Assembly: GCF_000003815.2 (NCBI RefSeq)
Contig: NC_049979.1
Span: 12,066,766-12,130,765, forward strand
Length of the DNA stretch: 64,000 nucleotides
From: Branchiostoma floridae
Taxonomy: Eukaryota; Chordata; Leptocardii; Amphioxiformes; Branchiostomatidae
Reading direction: 5' to 3'
A model generated the notes under the pieces. It saw nothing but the letters and a program-made list of their open reading frames with translations. It had not been told where the DNA came from and searched no databases. This document shows, piece after piece, positions 48,714 to 60,614 of the stretch (position 1 is its first letter; every line of letters starts with the position of its first letter). Both the position numbers and the translations under genes were made by a program.

Positions 48714-50375
48714 ACTTGGTAAAAGTGAGCAAAGAGGAGAGAAGCAGTGCTGGGTACGAACTGTAGAAGCTGCTGAACGATGTGAAGGAAGATAGAGCTA
48801 GCTGCTACCATGTTGATATAGGTCAACATTTGGTGTAATTTGGTGTGACTGTGGTCTTTTACTGCTGTTTGTTTGGCCATGACAGAAGTTATGTTTTTAA
48901 CCATTCCAATATTTGTTGCCAGGCAGGGTTTTGACAAATAGCTAGGTACCAGTATAATAAAAGTTGCATCATACAAAAATGTATGACATGATATGCCTTG
49001 GAGACACATTATAATGAGTACAGACTCATATATTTACTGTTCGCACAGTGCTTGCCTTACCATTCTTTGTTTAAAATTTACTGACAATCTGTGCCTTTTC
49101 CTAATTAGTTTGTCATTTAGTCAAAAGCTCATAACAATATTGATGGTACTTTTGTGGCTTTAAGTGTATTTTCAAGTGTTACTCTCTGTTAGTCAATTAA
49201 ATTCAACAGCTAGATGTGATATGTTTTGTACATACATAGTGTAATGTGTACAGCTGCAATAAGTCTTTAACATGCTAGGTGTCATTCTTTCAAGGAAGAT
49301 AATAAACAAGGAATGTATCTCTTTCTATGACCAGAAGAAACAACTTAGGAGATATGTTAATTTCCAATTCTGTCTAAAACAGTTGCGGTGCTTTTATTGT
49401 TTTAATCGTTTAGTTTTAGTTATTACAAAAACATAAAGTTATCAGAAATTTTTGTAGCCTTACAACATGTGTATGGTACTTACAGACTAGGAATTATTCA
49501 TTTGTGCTGGTCCTATCTCTACCCAGGCAAAGCCTGCAAATTGTTTGTCACCCTAGAAATTCCTGGGGTGCATGAATTAGTCTTGTGTTGAAATACCCTC
49601 CTTCGAATATTGGGGGCAATATTATCTTGGGACCTAACAAAATGCTAAAAGGAGATAGCAGCCAGCTATTCTTTCTTACAATGTAACAGTTTTGTGGAGA
49701 ATATGCTACATTTTACTGCAACATTTTGTAGCCTGGTGGTAGCCTGGGATCTGACCTTGTTGAGCTTTAGTCCACTTTGTTTCTGCCAAACTTGTTGGGG
49801 CAGACCTACAGAAGTGCCCTGGTCACATTCATTTAAGTCATCATTCATACAAATTTGAATGATGTCATAGAATTCTCAAACAAGCCATGTCAACCTCTGA
49901 CAAGGATCTAAGACAGCATTTTACAACAAGGCAGCTGAATATTTCAAGCTACACAACTATCCAAAGTTTCTTTGTGATCGCACAGCCTATGTGACCAGGT
50001 CCTAACACTTAACAAGGTCAAGGCTGTGTCTCAGGCTTTGTAGGTGGGAACATGGAAGCCTGAACCACTTTACTTACATACAGCACAATCTAACAGGGAA
50101 GTTATGTGCTTTACTTAGCGGAATCAATCATGGACAAAGGAAATAATGTTATATATAGTCAAATGGTGAGAAATATTACACTAAAGCTTTTATGCCAGCT
50201 TGCCAGTGAAATTAAACATTGCATAGAGTGCAGGACATTGGCTTTGTGTCGTCTTTATTATTGATATTGTGCTACACATACAGCACACATTTTCTACCTT
50301 TGATACAGCTGCTGCAGTAAGTTGAGGTTGCAGTCTATTTGTAAGTGATGGATTCATGAAGTGTATGAATCACCT

Positions 50376-50545
50376 AGCCTGGTATCCCTTCCATTCTATT
50401 TCAGGTTGCTCCTTTGCTTACTTCTCGTGACTATGTGCCAATAACAATTCTTGCCAATCATTTCTGTATCAATGGATGACAGACTATTTTTGCAAGGAAA
50501 GCAATCAGAAGCCAACCAGAGCTAGAATAGGCCAGATACCAGGCT
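50376..50545. mobile_element. AGCCTGG foldback element
   Basis: AGCCTGGTATCCCTTCC at left pairs with GGCCAGATACCAGGCT at right, with CCTTTGCTTAC...-type internal pairing to the AAGGAAAGCAA side. Confidence 0.65.
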
Positions 50546-51741
50546 AATATTCTCCTAACCTACATCAACGTAGCAGGCTAATATTACCTGGGTTACAATT
50601 TCCAACCCTAAGACTGGTATTGGCCCCAACATAATACACATCAACCTTTGTGTGATTTAGGGAGGAAAGGAAACAACAGTGTCTTAACTGCTGATGAGGC
50701 ACTAGTTCCATAGTTTCACATATATTCAGTACTAGCATGTCAAAGTCAATGAGAACTGGTAAAATAATTTTTGAAGTACCTGAAAACCCTCCTGAAAAGT
50801 TGTGGGTCCAAAGGCTCCTAACATACCGGTACATCCATGCTCACTGGCACTGCAATGGAAGACTATGCTATAATAAGTCTGACAACTTTTGAGAATTGTG
50901 ATTCAGCCTGTTACAAAATTTAATGGTTTGCATCAATGATTCTGACAATTTTTCTTTGTCTATACATTGTATTTGTAATTTTAATGATTTAATGCCCAAC
51001 TTTCAACAACAGTACCTGGCAACAAATTTTGAGTTCAAGTCTTGCCTTACAGATTTCATTTATAGGTGCACAAAAACAGGAATGTCATTTTTTTTCATGT
51101 TGAACAAAACAAGAGTGCTACAAAATTATACACTAAAATAAGATAAAACACTAATCATAGCTTTGTGTAACTTATCGTTTCTTTTAAATTTCTTAAGACA
51201 ACTTCATTGCAGTTAATTGCTTTCCAAAAACGAGTCACTAGCTGATAAACTATGTTTTGATATACAAGTTGATTTAACCATTTGTCCAGATTTTCTAAAA
51301 TAATGACTTGCACAATAGATTTATCTATACATGTGATTTCACACATTGGTCTTTACTACAACAGAGTGTATCGGACAATGTTGCCACAATTCTTTCACAG
51401 ACCACAACTGCCAACAAATTTTACGCCACAGTTTGTACTAGTTTAGGATACCATATATTTGCTGGTATATTATCATATTATTCAACTGCTTGAAAAGACG
51501 CTCATGAGGGTAAAGTTCTTTCTCCTCAACCAGATTTTTGTCACCTTTCAACATTTTGGCACTTTATCAGCTGCCTTTATGAGGGGTAGTGAACTTTGCT
51601 ATTCCTTACACCAAAAAGCAGTCACTCAAGCAACTGGATATGATTTTGCTTGATTAACTGCTGTTTGGCATATCTTGTTACTTAGATGTCTAACCTTCAT
51701 CAACGTATCTACTATTTCTTGCCACAAGATGATGTCACAGT

Positions 51742-51866
51742 AGCCTGGATGACATTTTTGTTAGTTTTCTGACTGAGTATTTCTAAACTAATTTTCCCCA
51801 TCAAACCCCCAAATTTGTAAAGGCAAGTATGGGAGCTGATGATAACCTACCAATGGCACCCAGGCT
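51742..51866. mobile_element. AGCCTGG element, short copy
   Basis: AGCCTGGATGACATT at left and AATGGCACCCAGGCT at right are imperfect inverted ends. Confidence 0.5.
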
Positions 51867-52520
51867 AGTGCTGCAGCAAGATTGCAATCCCAAACCTTGG
51901 CTGTGGATAAGACTTTACCTTCAAATCACTTGTGAATCCTATGAAGATACATTGTATTCACACATAAACAGATATTTCAGTCCCTCTTCGAGACTCCTAC
52001 ACGAGACTATATGTTTATATCCAATCTGTTGGTCACAACAGACCCCTCCCCCTTCAATCTTTTCTGCCTCTTAACATGAGCTCCTGGTGTCCTCCTTATC
52101 AGGCTCTGTCAGTCTGGATTTTTCTGCTAGCACATCTGTTCTATTGCACTCAGTTTTCTTTGCTCCTGGGGGCTGGTAACTACAAACCAAGTACAACAAA
52201 AACAGAGTGCAAAAAACTGATATGCCATCTGAAAAAGTCTGACTCATAAACCTACTAATCTTAAGGTCACATTTCCAAACAAGGCTGTAATGTTTGTGGA
52301 ATCGAAGTTTCTAAATCACAGAATATACACAAATAATGCTCATGACTGATTCTTTTAACATTCTGTGTGTTTTATTGTCCATTATGTTGTACATTTCATT
52401 CCCGAAAACAGTCTGTCTGGTCCCCTGTTTGAAAATGTGACCGTTACATATGGAGGTCAAACTCTTGGGCAGTAGGGACAGAGATTTCACTATAAATTAG
52501 CCATTCCTTCCCATGATCCG

Positions 52521-54823
52521 TCACTCCAGCGAGTTTAACATGAGGAGCTGTTTGAGGACTTTTGTCTGACTCGTCTCCCGAATCTCACCTGCCAGGAACA
52601 TCTCGTCTACCACGGAATACACCTGCAGGGACACAGACATATAAAAATGTAAGTCTGAGCATAGCATCTCGTATCAATGCAGGTAAAGCTTCGAAGTTCG
52701 AAAAGAAAAGGTCATCAGCAGTTAGAAATAACTCACCTTGTAGAAGTTAAAGACCAGGTCCAGTTCACAAACATTGTGGAAATATTCATTCAGTACCTGG
52801 AACAAAAAGCATTACTTAAACTTTGCCTCTATTCAACTCCCTGCCAATTCTACATGCTTAATAATTCATGACTGCTTGGATAATTACAGTGAGGGAATGC
52901 CATTAGAACAACTAAGAAAATTTGGAGATGCAAAACATCATAGAAGACATGGGAACTTAAGTTGCATACCATGGCTGGATAATTCATATAAAACTTGAAG
53001 AATGTAGACATTGAGGGCCGTCTCCAGCTTAATTTTTTTCTGTCCAACTCGTTGTTTGAGACCCCATGTTGTTTATTTACCTTAAATCTGCCATTTTAAG
53101 CTTAGGGAAATATATTTTCATTGGTTACATGTCATGAAGTTCAGATATTTTGGACAGATCGAGCAAAATTTCTGTTTGTCCAAACAAGTAAATTCAGATG
53201 GGTCACGGCTCTGTAAACATTGCCAGAAAATCGTAACAATTGAAAAACACTTACCTCAACAAAATTGTGGATGGCTTCAAGGTACATGAGGTTGTTGTCA
53301 TTTACATCCACACATATACAGAAGTACAGGCCTGCGTATCTTCTGTACACGATCTTGAAGTTACGAAACTGGGGAAAGGAAGGACAACATGATCAGCAAG
53401 AAACAAGTTCAGCCATCAACTACATGTACATAAATTAGAACAACTTCTATAGTAGGGTCTGAAATGCCTGCATTTATTGAGAATAGGATGGAGTGAGCAC
53501 GATTTGTCACTCGAGTGAGTGTGTGAGGATAAATGAGTGAATGGCCACAAAAAATGGTTAATTGTACAAAAGAACAGACAGCATGCAAGCCCAAAAAGTT
53601 CCATACCACATCAGTGACTACGTATAATCACCAAGCTGATCTATGAGGGACAAAGACAGTACCCAAGGATAAAACACCCAAGTTGATTACTGGATGCTGT
53701 CTTTGCCCCCAATAGATTACCCCCAGTACTGTAGAGTACCCCAGATCTTGGGGGAAGAAACTAGCCAACGGGCTTGCAACCCTCTGACTTCTACTAGATA
53801 TCTGCCAACAGTCACATCACAAACTGTGGACTGCCTCCATCAGGAGAGTTTGTTTACCTCGACAAAGTTTGTGTGCTTGGCATCTCGGACTGTCACACAG
53901 GCGTGCACCTCCTCAATCAGCTTCTGCTTCTCGTCATCGTCAAACTGCATGTACCACTTGGCCAGGCGGGTCTTCCCCGCACGGTTCTGGATCAGGATGA
54001 ACCGAATCTGGGGAGAAAACAGACAGACATGTGTCTTTAGTTACCAACAATTTATGTTTGGTTCATCTGGGAATGTCAAACATTACATGCTGCATCTGAT
54101 CAGGACAGTTTGTTATTAGATATTCCGAACAGTACAGGCCATTTGATAGTCGATTAGCATGAGCATGCATAATTTCACACATTCGATCGGAATAATTTTT
54201 ATCCGTTCTGACTCATCATGAACCATCATGCTTTCATGTTATTCTAAATACTCCTGTTATGGGTAAAAAGTATCACGGGTTTATGTTATATCAAGGAGGC
54301 CATATAGAAAGCAAAGATTTGCAGCATCCTGCTCAAAGCAAGTATAAATTTTGAGTACGAAAAATAATTTCCCTTTATCAACTGAAACAACAAGAGGGGC
54401 GTTACACAACACAAGATCCACTGTAGTCTATATCCATATCTATCAAGCTGAAACCAAGGAGGTGAAACATAATGGTTTGAAACGCCTTATGTAGTAAATT
54501 AATGGAATAATCTTTTAAAGGAATGAAGGTACAGGTCACATGATAACAATCATCAATATGTAACAATGGAAACAATCATACACATCTATATACTAGTACT
54601 AGTATTCTAATCATCCCAGTCACCTTGTGCCACTTGAAAAAATACATATGTGGGAGGGGCAATGACACTATGTCAACATATATGAAAGAAAACCGCCTTC
54701 AGGTTAAGAATTATCGTCTTTCCTTGTTACTACGTGTCACAAATACATTTTAGGACCAGAAAATGTCCAAGTTTATTCCTTATGTCTCTTAGAATATAAG
54801 AAATGCAAAGGTTTTCCTACCAT
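52521..54823 (-). CDS. AP2S1: AP-2 complex sigma subunit
   Basis: Small subunit of the AP-2 adaptor, which binds dileucine cargo signals at clathrin-coated pits on the plasma membrane. Coding exons: 54821-54823 (ATG only), 53858-54007, 53255-53368, 52737-52796, 52521-52622; total 142 codons plus stop, exactly the human length. The protein is almost invariant: [79 protein letters not shown], and a C-terminus in QLLMLNSLE. Arg15, the cargo-contacting residue altered in familial hypocalciuric hypercalcaemia type 3, is present. The first exon contributes exactly the ATG followed directly by GTAGGA; human AP2S1 also splits directly after the start codon. Intron 1 is 813 bp. Divergent from NUP35. 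Confidence 0.96.
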
Positions 54824-55131
54824 TTTTCACCAACACCCACCGGATCACACTCTTCCTTTCCACACCGGAAGTACTCTAACCCTACATCCTGTCTACTATT
54901 AGCAATCCCATTGGAGGATTTCTGGTAAATGTCTTCTGCTATTGGTCACTTTGGATAAAGACATACCTCTGATTGGTTAAGCGATGCCGCTTTCGGGAGC
55001 ATACTCCCACAATGCACTATACCGTCCCGCCACAGACTGACAAGTTTGCAAATTTCAAATTTCCGCAGGTTTTGCCTGTTGAAACATTTGTTTTAGCGAC
55101 TGAAAGGTGTACATAGGTCGTTTGGAGAAAA
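54824..55131. promoter_or_regulatory. Bidirectional AP2S1/NUP35 promoter
   Basis: 308 bp between the two start codons. Motifs seen: ACCGGAAGT (ETS/GABP-like) at 54864-54872, inverted CCAAT boxes at about 54909, 54941 and 54972, and CTCCCACAATGCACTATA (ZNF143/Staf-like) at about 55004-55021. There is no TATA box. This is the usual make-up of housekeeping bidirectional promoters. The motif calls are by eye. Confidence 0.6.
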
Positions 55132-57491
55132 ATGGATTCCCAAACTCACGAGCCGATGACGCTAGGGTCGCCAACTCACGGTCCGAGCGCGGGAGGAGCG
55201 ACGTTCCTGCCCGGGTTCCTCCTGGGCGATCCTCCGGCAGCGCCTTCCCCGAGTTTCGGAGCCGGAAGAACGTGGTCCTCCCCGCATCAGCTGGTAGGAG
55301 ATAAATTTATGGTCTTTTCGAACAGTTTTGAGCTAGCTGTAGTAATAAAATGATTGAGTCTGTATAAGTGCTCTACACGCTTGTACTCTGCTATAACGTT
55401 ACGCAACCAGACGTTGATAACGTTATCTAGCCTGGGTACCAGCCGACTTCTACCGGAGCACCTTACGGAACTCGTTACCCTATAATCTTCAAGCAGATCC
55501 TACGATGCCATAAGATAGTATCAAAGCTGGCCAAGGAGTATAGCCGGCCAAAGGGAGTCAAACTGGCACCGGAGTTCTGCCTTCACTGGAACAGGGAGGA
55601 GTATTTCTATTGAATACAGGTGTCTCTGCCCCTCTCTGTGCCATATTAACAGCTACACGAATACCCGAGGTGCTACTGATTTTGCGAGCAATTTACATCT
55701 TTATTGGGGCAAGTTCATTGACCCGCACATATCCATGTAGGAGATCTGCGTCAAACAGGAAGGAGGGCAATTAACACTTACACAGCAAGCACAGTTTGAT
55801 TAGGCAATAATTGTATGTCAATAGCTTTTTGTGAAGCCGAATGAATGTAGATCATATGGTGGGTTTGATACTATATTACGCCACCGTGGATCTGCTTGAA
55901 GATCAAGTTTCCTATACAGCTCAACTCCTCGGCTCAAGGGGCAACATGCCTCCACGGGAGATTCTACAGCAGGCCCCCTACCCTACTCAACATATTTGTA
56001 AATTGAAGTCTTTGTGTTATGAATTCACAAGGATGAAAGCTCCACAGATTTACAGAAAACAGAAAAGGGGATTCTTAGCCTTACAACATTTATTAAGATG
56101 CTATACGTAATGCATATTATATTGGCCCTGTACAATTGGTTGTTGATGTGCAATGGGCCCAATAACAGCATGATTGTTCTGTTCCTTCAGAGCTCCAGTT
56201 TCAGCAGGCAGCAGTCAGGGAGCACTCCATCCTCCCACGGACCGGGCAGTGGGCTGGGGCGGTCCATGAGCCTCCAGTCCGGCAGCACCCCCGGGTCGGG
56301 ACACACCCACCTCACCCCTCGGTCAGACCGACTGGAGGGGAAGGGGACGACACTCCACAGTGTGTCTAAGGACAAGTCAGGAGCACCCCCAGTCCAGGGG
56401 CTGTTCAGTCATTCCAGCACCCCCACTGGTTCCGTCTTCAGAGGTGAGTTATATATTGTAACGTTACTGTATGATGTCAAGTGTACAGATGTACAAGTGG
56501 ATTATTTACATCATGTAGCTGTCCCCCCTCATGTTTGTTGTCCCCACGCCTGTGGCTCGTTATCTCCATTTCCCGAAGTCTCTCTTTGTACCATTGTCCC
56601 TGCAGTATACACATTTGTATGTCCCCCCTCCTACATAGGTTTTGCAATAGTATGCCTGCAGGCGTGTTGTCCTTGCCTCTCTTGTGTCGCTCCTTCAATT
56701 TTGATTTGTTGTTCTGAATTCATTCAGAATCATCATTGTTAATTTTTCTGTCAGCATCAGCTGAATTATTGTTTGATTTATTTATAACTTAATCTTGTGA
56801 TGCTTGCCTATCTCAATTCTTAGGTACCCCAGAAAGACAGCAGCTGGAATTCACAGTCAACAGGACACCAGTTCTTACAGGTGTGGCACATACCACTCCA
56901 TCAGGAGGGGTGCTCTTCAGCCCCGGACCCACTCCAGGTGTCCAGAATGTCCCAAAGCCCAGCCCCCCATCCCCCGCCCAGACTGACCCATTCTACACCC
57001 AGGGCGAGGCCCTGACTGCAGAGGACCAGTTGGATGAGACGTGGGTGACAGTCTTCGGCTTCCCGCCTGCCGCTACGTCCTTCATCCTACAGCAGTTCTC
57101 GCAGTACGGAAACATCGTCAAACACGTGATAGCATCCAACGGCAACTGGCTCCACCTGCACTACCAGTCCAAGATGCAGGCTAAGAAAGCCCTGAGTAAA
57201 AACGGAAAGGTGTTTGGTGGAAGCATCATGGTCGGAGTGACGCTGTGTATAGACAAGAGTGTCATGGAACAGACGGTTGAACCAAGCACGGAATCTAGCA
57301 GCGCGGTGTTCACTCCGATAAGACCCAGGCACCAGTCCGAGGGAGCCGTATCGAGGCATACTCCCATCAGGCCGCTCACGGCTGCATACAAGGCAGCTAG
57401 CAATGAACATGAAGTCGTGAATGACTCAAAAACACCACAGAAGAATGGGAACATGGTTTACAAAGCAATGGAATATATGTTTGGATGGTAG
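55132..57491 (+). CDS. NUP35: Nucleoporin Nup35 (Nup53)
   Basis: Inner-ring nuclear pore protein that dimerises through an RRM-like MPPN domain and contacts Nup93, Nup155, Ndc1 and membrane. Three exons: 55132-55293, 56191-56443, 56824-57491, phases consistent; 360 residues (human 326). The N-terminus has the family signature (EPMTLGSPTHGP, FLPGFLLGD), then a Ser/Gly/Pro-rich linker with KDKSGAPPV. The MPPN domain runs about 193-290 (DPFYTQGEAL, TWVTVFGFPP, QQFSQYGNIVKHV, NWLHLHYQSK, AKKALSKNG, GVTLCIDKSV) and lies entirely in the last exon. TPIRPLTAAYKA and the C-terminal amphipathic helix KAMEYMFGW, known to bind membrane in this family, are intact. Poly(A) signals AATAAAATAAA lie at 58304-58314. 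Confidence 0.96.
55294..56190. other. NUP35 intron 1
   Basis: 897 bp with one AGCCTGGGTACC end near 55429 and no complete element. An 89-codon open frame at 55841-56110 has no recognisable features and is rejected. Confidence 0.7.
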
Positions 57492-58537
57492 ATGGATGCA
57501 CTTTCCCCTTCCTTTTGATTATAAAACAATACAGATAGAGCACATCAGTCTTATATCTTTATCTTGTCTATACCATGCCTAGCATTAAGGTAGGCTTCTT
57601 TCAGCTAAATCACATAGTAAGCTTCATCACTTCTGTCAAAAGACAAAATCCCATTGTAGTTTGCCCTTGTCAGTGTTGGGTCCAAAGAGAAATTGGCAAG
57701 AAAATGTCAATTCTCCAATTAGGAACAATGTATCATAATCATCGATGAATACATTTTTACAAAAGTGTATCACACTGTAATGGCACATCATTTTATTACA
57801 TTTAGTAGTTGCTTCATTTTCTTTCGTAGGCAGGGCAGAGCAAATGGATTAATCATAGCCAAATCCAGATATGTTTAGCCCATTTAGAATCATATAAATC
57901 ATAAATTGTTCAATCCACACCACCAATGCACCTGTTCTCTTTCGATGAGCTAATATTAGATGTTTCAATTGTGCAATCTCACATTTTACTGAATGGGATG
58001 GGATCGCCACTTACTGGTGCTACAACTATATAATCAATCTATCAAAGGAATCTAATCAATTCTCTTGCTTCTCTTATGGGTCTTTCCACCAGATGCCCAG
58101 GATGAGGCTTTTTAAAGACAGTGTATTTTCTTAGAATCCTCAAAGTCCTAGTGCTGCTGAATGTGAGGGAAGACTCCACTTGTCATTTGTCTAGCATTGT
58201 ATGTTTGTCAGTAACGTTTTCACTGAGAGAATGAAACAAAGAATGGTGTAACCATGTATGTAGCAGTTTTTATTCAACTCAAAGTCAATTTGTCAAACAA
58301 CAGAATAAAATAAAGACATTTCCTTCACATTACTTGCTCTCCACAAGTGATTTATTTTATATTCACATAAAACAAAGTGGAAGATGTACAATGGATGACC
58401 TAATTTGAATCTTCCCTATTCAATTTACCTGTCTCACAACATGGCCTCAACTGGTAGAAGCATTTCGATTCTGCTATAGATTTCTTATGTCTTAACTAGT
58501 AGGTCCTCCTTCAGTCGAGTTGCCAGGGGATTAGTTG
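57492..58537. other. NUP35 3' UTR meeting the 3' UTR of the convergent peptide gene
   Basis: The plus-strand poly(A) signals at 58304-58314 and a minus-strand AATAAA (TTTATT, about 58350) lie within 50 bp. The two transcripts therefore probably end back to back or overlap slightly. No coding sequence. Confidence 0.55.
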
Positions 58538-58824
58538 ACTGGAAAAAAAGCAGTGCAAGTCAGTTGTTACAAACAGGCTGTAGTTAATTCAGCAACCGGA
58601 AAAAACATTGATCAAATCAATGAGTTTTAAGGTTTGATAACTGGTGTATGAAACAAAACAAAAACAGTACTACTACTAGTTCACATTTACTACATAGAGC
58701 GTTTCAACCAACCGGGCTTCAAGAAACAGAAAAGCATGTTTTAGGTTTATAGATGTCACTACACTTGGGTATAACCTATACCTAAACTATTAAGTTGTGT
58801 TGATAAAGTTCTTACCTTGGCAGG

Positions 58825-60021
58825 TTAGAAGAATACACGACGAAATAGGTCCGGTCCAAAGCCGCCACCCCCACATTCAGCATTACAGTAGCAACCAGCT
58901 CTAATGATATCAACAACGGTGATTTGTACGTGAAAAAAAATTCCTTATGCACATGGGATCACAAGATAGATGTGTGAATTTCAAAGGTAGGTACCACCCA
59001 TGGTAAAGCAGGCTGCTAGCGGAAACGAAAGAAGAAAAGCACCAGGGGTATTCAAGCTGCATAAGTATTACATTAGATTCATTTTACGAAACCAAAAACT
59101 AAAGATCACCTACCTACAACGTTGTCCCTCTGGGCAGATCACGCCCATACAAGGGTCCCGGTAACAAAGTACAGGAGCACATGCTAATATTGTATAAAAC
59201 ACAAGTGAGAAAAGTTAGCCATCAACCATCTTTCAGAAGTGTTGGGGTGGAAGATCCAAACGTTTTCTGACTGCCAAAGAGGCCCGACAGATCCGGTTAA
59301 AACCTTTTCACCCCTGGCCAACATCTGCTTGGAAATTGTCATCAACACAAATCCTGATTCGTTAAAACATAGTTTTTCTCTCTGCTTGCCCCATTGAAAT
59401 ACACAGCAATCAGGAAAATTCACGGAAATTATTTTCTTCAGCATACTACAGCCAAAACGTTACATGAAGTCTAACATATAACCATTGTCACGGAATGGGA
59501 CCTACCTCTGCGCTTAGCCCTCGAAATCTCCATGGCTGAAAGAAAGTAAAGTCGAAAGTATCATCAGAAAATGCAACGTGCGTCACATAGGAGATATACA
59601 AATTATGTGTATGTGTGAATCAAAAACACATTGACATTGACGCTTGGATGCTGTGATTTTTGCGAGTCAAACACGAGCCCAGCATTGAGGACTTGACGCT
59701 TTTCCATCCATCTGTCGCAGGTGTCGGTAAGATTGGCGAAACCGCATCTTACGCCAACAGAAAGAGTTTTCATTTTCATACATGGGCTTTCCGCCTTGAA
59801 TTCAACTTTTGGAACGCCGTAGTGGAGACGGACAGACTGGTTGAGAGAAGCGCTGGATTAAAATTCGACGAAAAACAATTTATTGTTTAGTCTTTAACGT
59901 TAACGTTAGTTCACCTTTATCCGCGGATAACCTTACGCCGCGGATAAAGGTGAATTAGCGTTAGATCCTTACCATGGGAGCAGAGGATGAGACAGAGGAA
60001 CACGATGAGCAGTGCCTTCAT
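58825..60021 (-). CDS. Small secreted cysteine-rich peptide precursor, unrecognised family
   Basis: Four exons on the minus strand: 59973-60021, 59506-59535, 59114-59183, 58825-58900. Joined in phase they give 74 codons and a TAA. Three of the four acceptors follow recognisable AG sites and all donors are GTAAGG or GTAGGT. Residues 1-17 form a signal peptide (MKALLIVFLCLILCSHA). A nine-residue propiece ends in RAKRR, a furin-type site. The mature part has eight cysteines spaced C-x4-C-x4-C-x4-C-x5-C-x3-C-x-C-x3-C (with DPCMGVICPEG), then GGGGFGP and the hydrophobic/basic tail DLFRRVFF. The transcript continues past the stop to a donor at 58816 and a likely 3' UTR exon from 58538. A TATA box lies about 100 bp upstream of the ATG, which is the first ATG after it. 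Likely an extracellular peptide (hormone-like, matrix or defence); the sequence does not say which. Acceptor of exon 4 has a weak pyrimidine tract. Confidence 0.7.
59910..59954. repeat. Perfect 17 bp inverted repeat (hairpin) in peptide-gene intron 1
   Basis: TTCACCTTTATCCGCGG (59910-59926), an 11 nt loop, then the exact reverse complement (59938-59954). It starts about 18 nt past the exon 1 donor. Confidence 0.9.
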
Positions 60022-60121
60022 GATGAGAACAGAGAATCCCTCTTCTGGCAGCGTCGGGAACGTCCAAGTCACGCAGTCACGGAGCGCTGTGGTGTTTGTC
60101 GGGACAGGCTTGCAGTCGGGC

Positions 60122-60131
60122 TTAAATATAC
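60122..60131 (-). promoter_or_regulatory. TATA box of the peptide gene
   Basis: Minus strand TATATTTAAG, about 100 nt before the ATG at 60021. Transcription would start near 60095, with no intervening ATG. Confidence 0.55.
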
Positions 60132-60441
60132 CACTGAAGTCAACAGCGACAACAACACTGTTTAACGGGAAGTGCATGACTTCCGTTTGCTTTCCTGGTG
60201 GTGAACAGAGAGTTTTGAACTGTGCAGTCCTGACACCTGTTTCAGATAACGGGACTTGCTTGGTCTTGCTTGGCTTGCATCTTTTCTGTTGTATGCAGTC
60301 TGCGACGTTTTGAAATCCGTTTCTGGGTCTGGCATTGCAATTGTTTCTCGTTTCTCCCGCAGCACAACTTTTTACACGTCCAGCTGACGCGGCGATATTC
60401 AAGATCACAGTGTTAAATCGAAGTAAAATGTAAAACAACTA

Positions 60442-60610
60442 CTCCAAGCAGAGATTTTTTGCGTGTTTCTAGGCGATTTTATTAGGCTTTCTACTTTGTG
60501 CTGTTTGGCTTGAAGACATAAATAAAATACAATATAGAAAGCCCGATAGATAGAAACGCCTAGAAACACGTCAAAACTTTGACAGCCGGGAGCCGAACCT
60601 CTGCTTGGAG
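60442..60610. mobile_element. 169 bp MITE (CTCCAAGCAGAG ends)
   Basis: CTCCAAGCAGAG at left and CTCTGCTTGGAG at right are perfect inverted repeats, with inner pairing of TGTTTCTAGGCG / CGCCTAGAAACACG. A diverged copy lies at 63009-63177, and single ends (TCTCCAAGCAGATG) occur near 41100, 63615 and 63803. Confidence 0.85.
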
Positions 60611-60614
60611 AATA

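Larger units (their letters stand above)
48714..52520. other. Intergenic region between convergent ARHGAP11A and AP2S1
   Basis: Starts with the ARHGAP11A 3' UTR: AATAAA occurs at 48956 and 49301, so a UTR of 250-600 bp is plausible. It then holds two AGCCTGG elements and a CTCAAGCAACTGG fragment (near 51624). No gene found. Confidence 0.65.

Noticed and set aside
59917-60438. 173-codon minus-strand frame that includes the peptide signal sequence
   Set aside because: The part upstream of 60021 covers the TATA box and has no domain. The real product is better explained by starting at 60021 and splicing at 59973.
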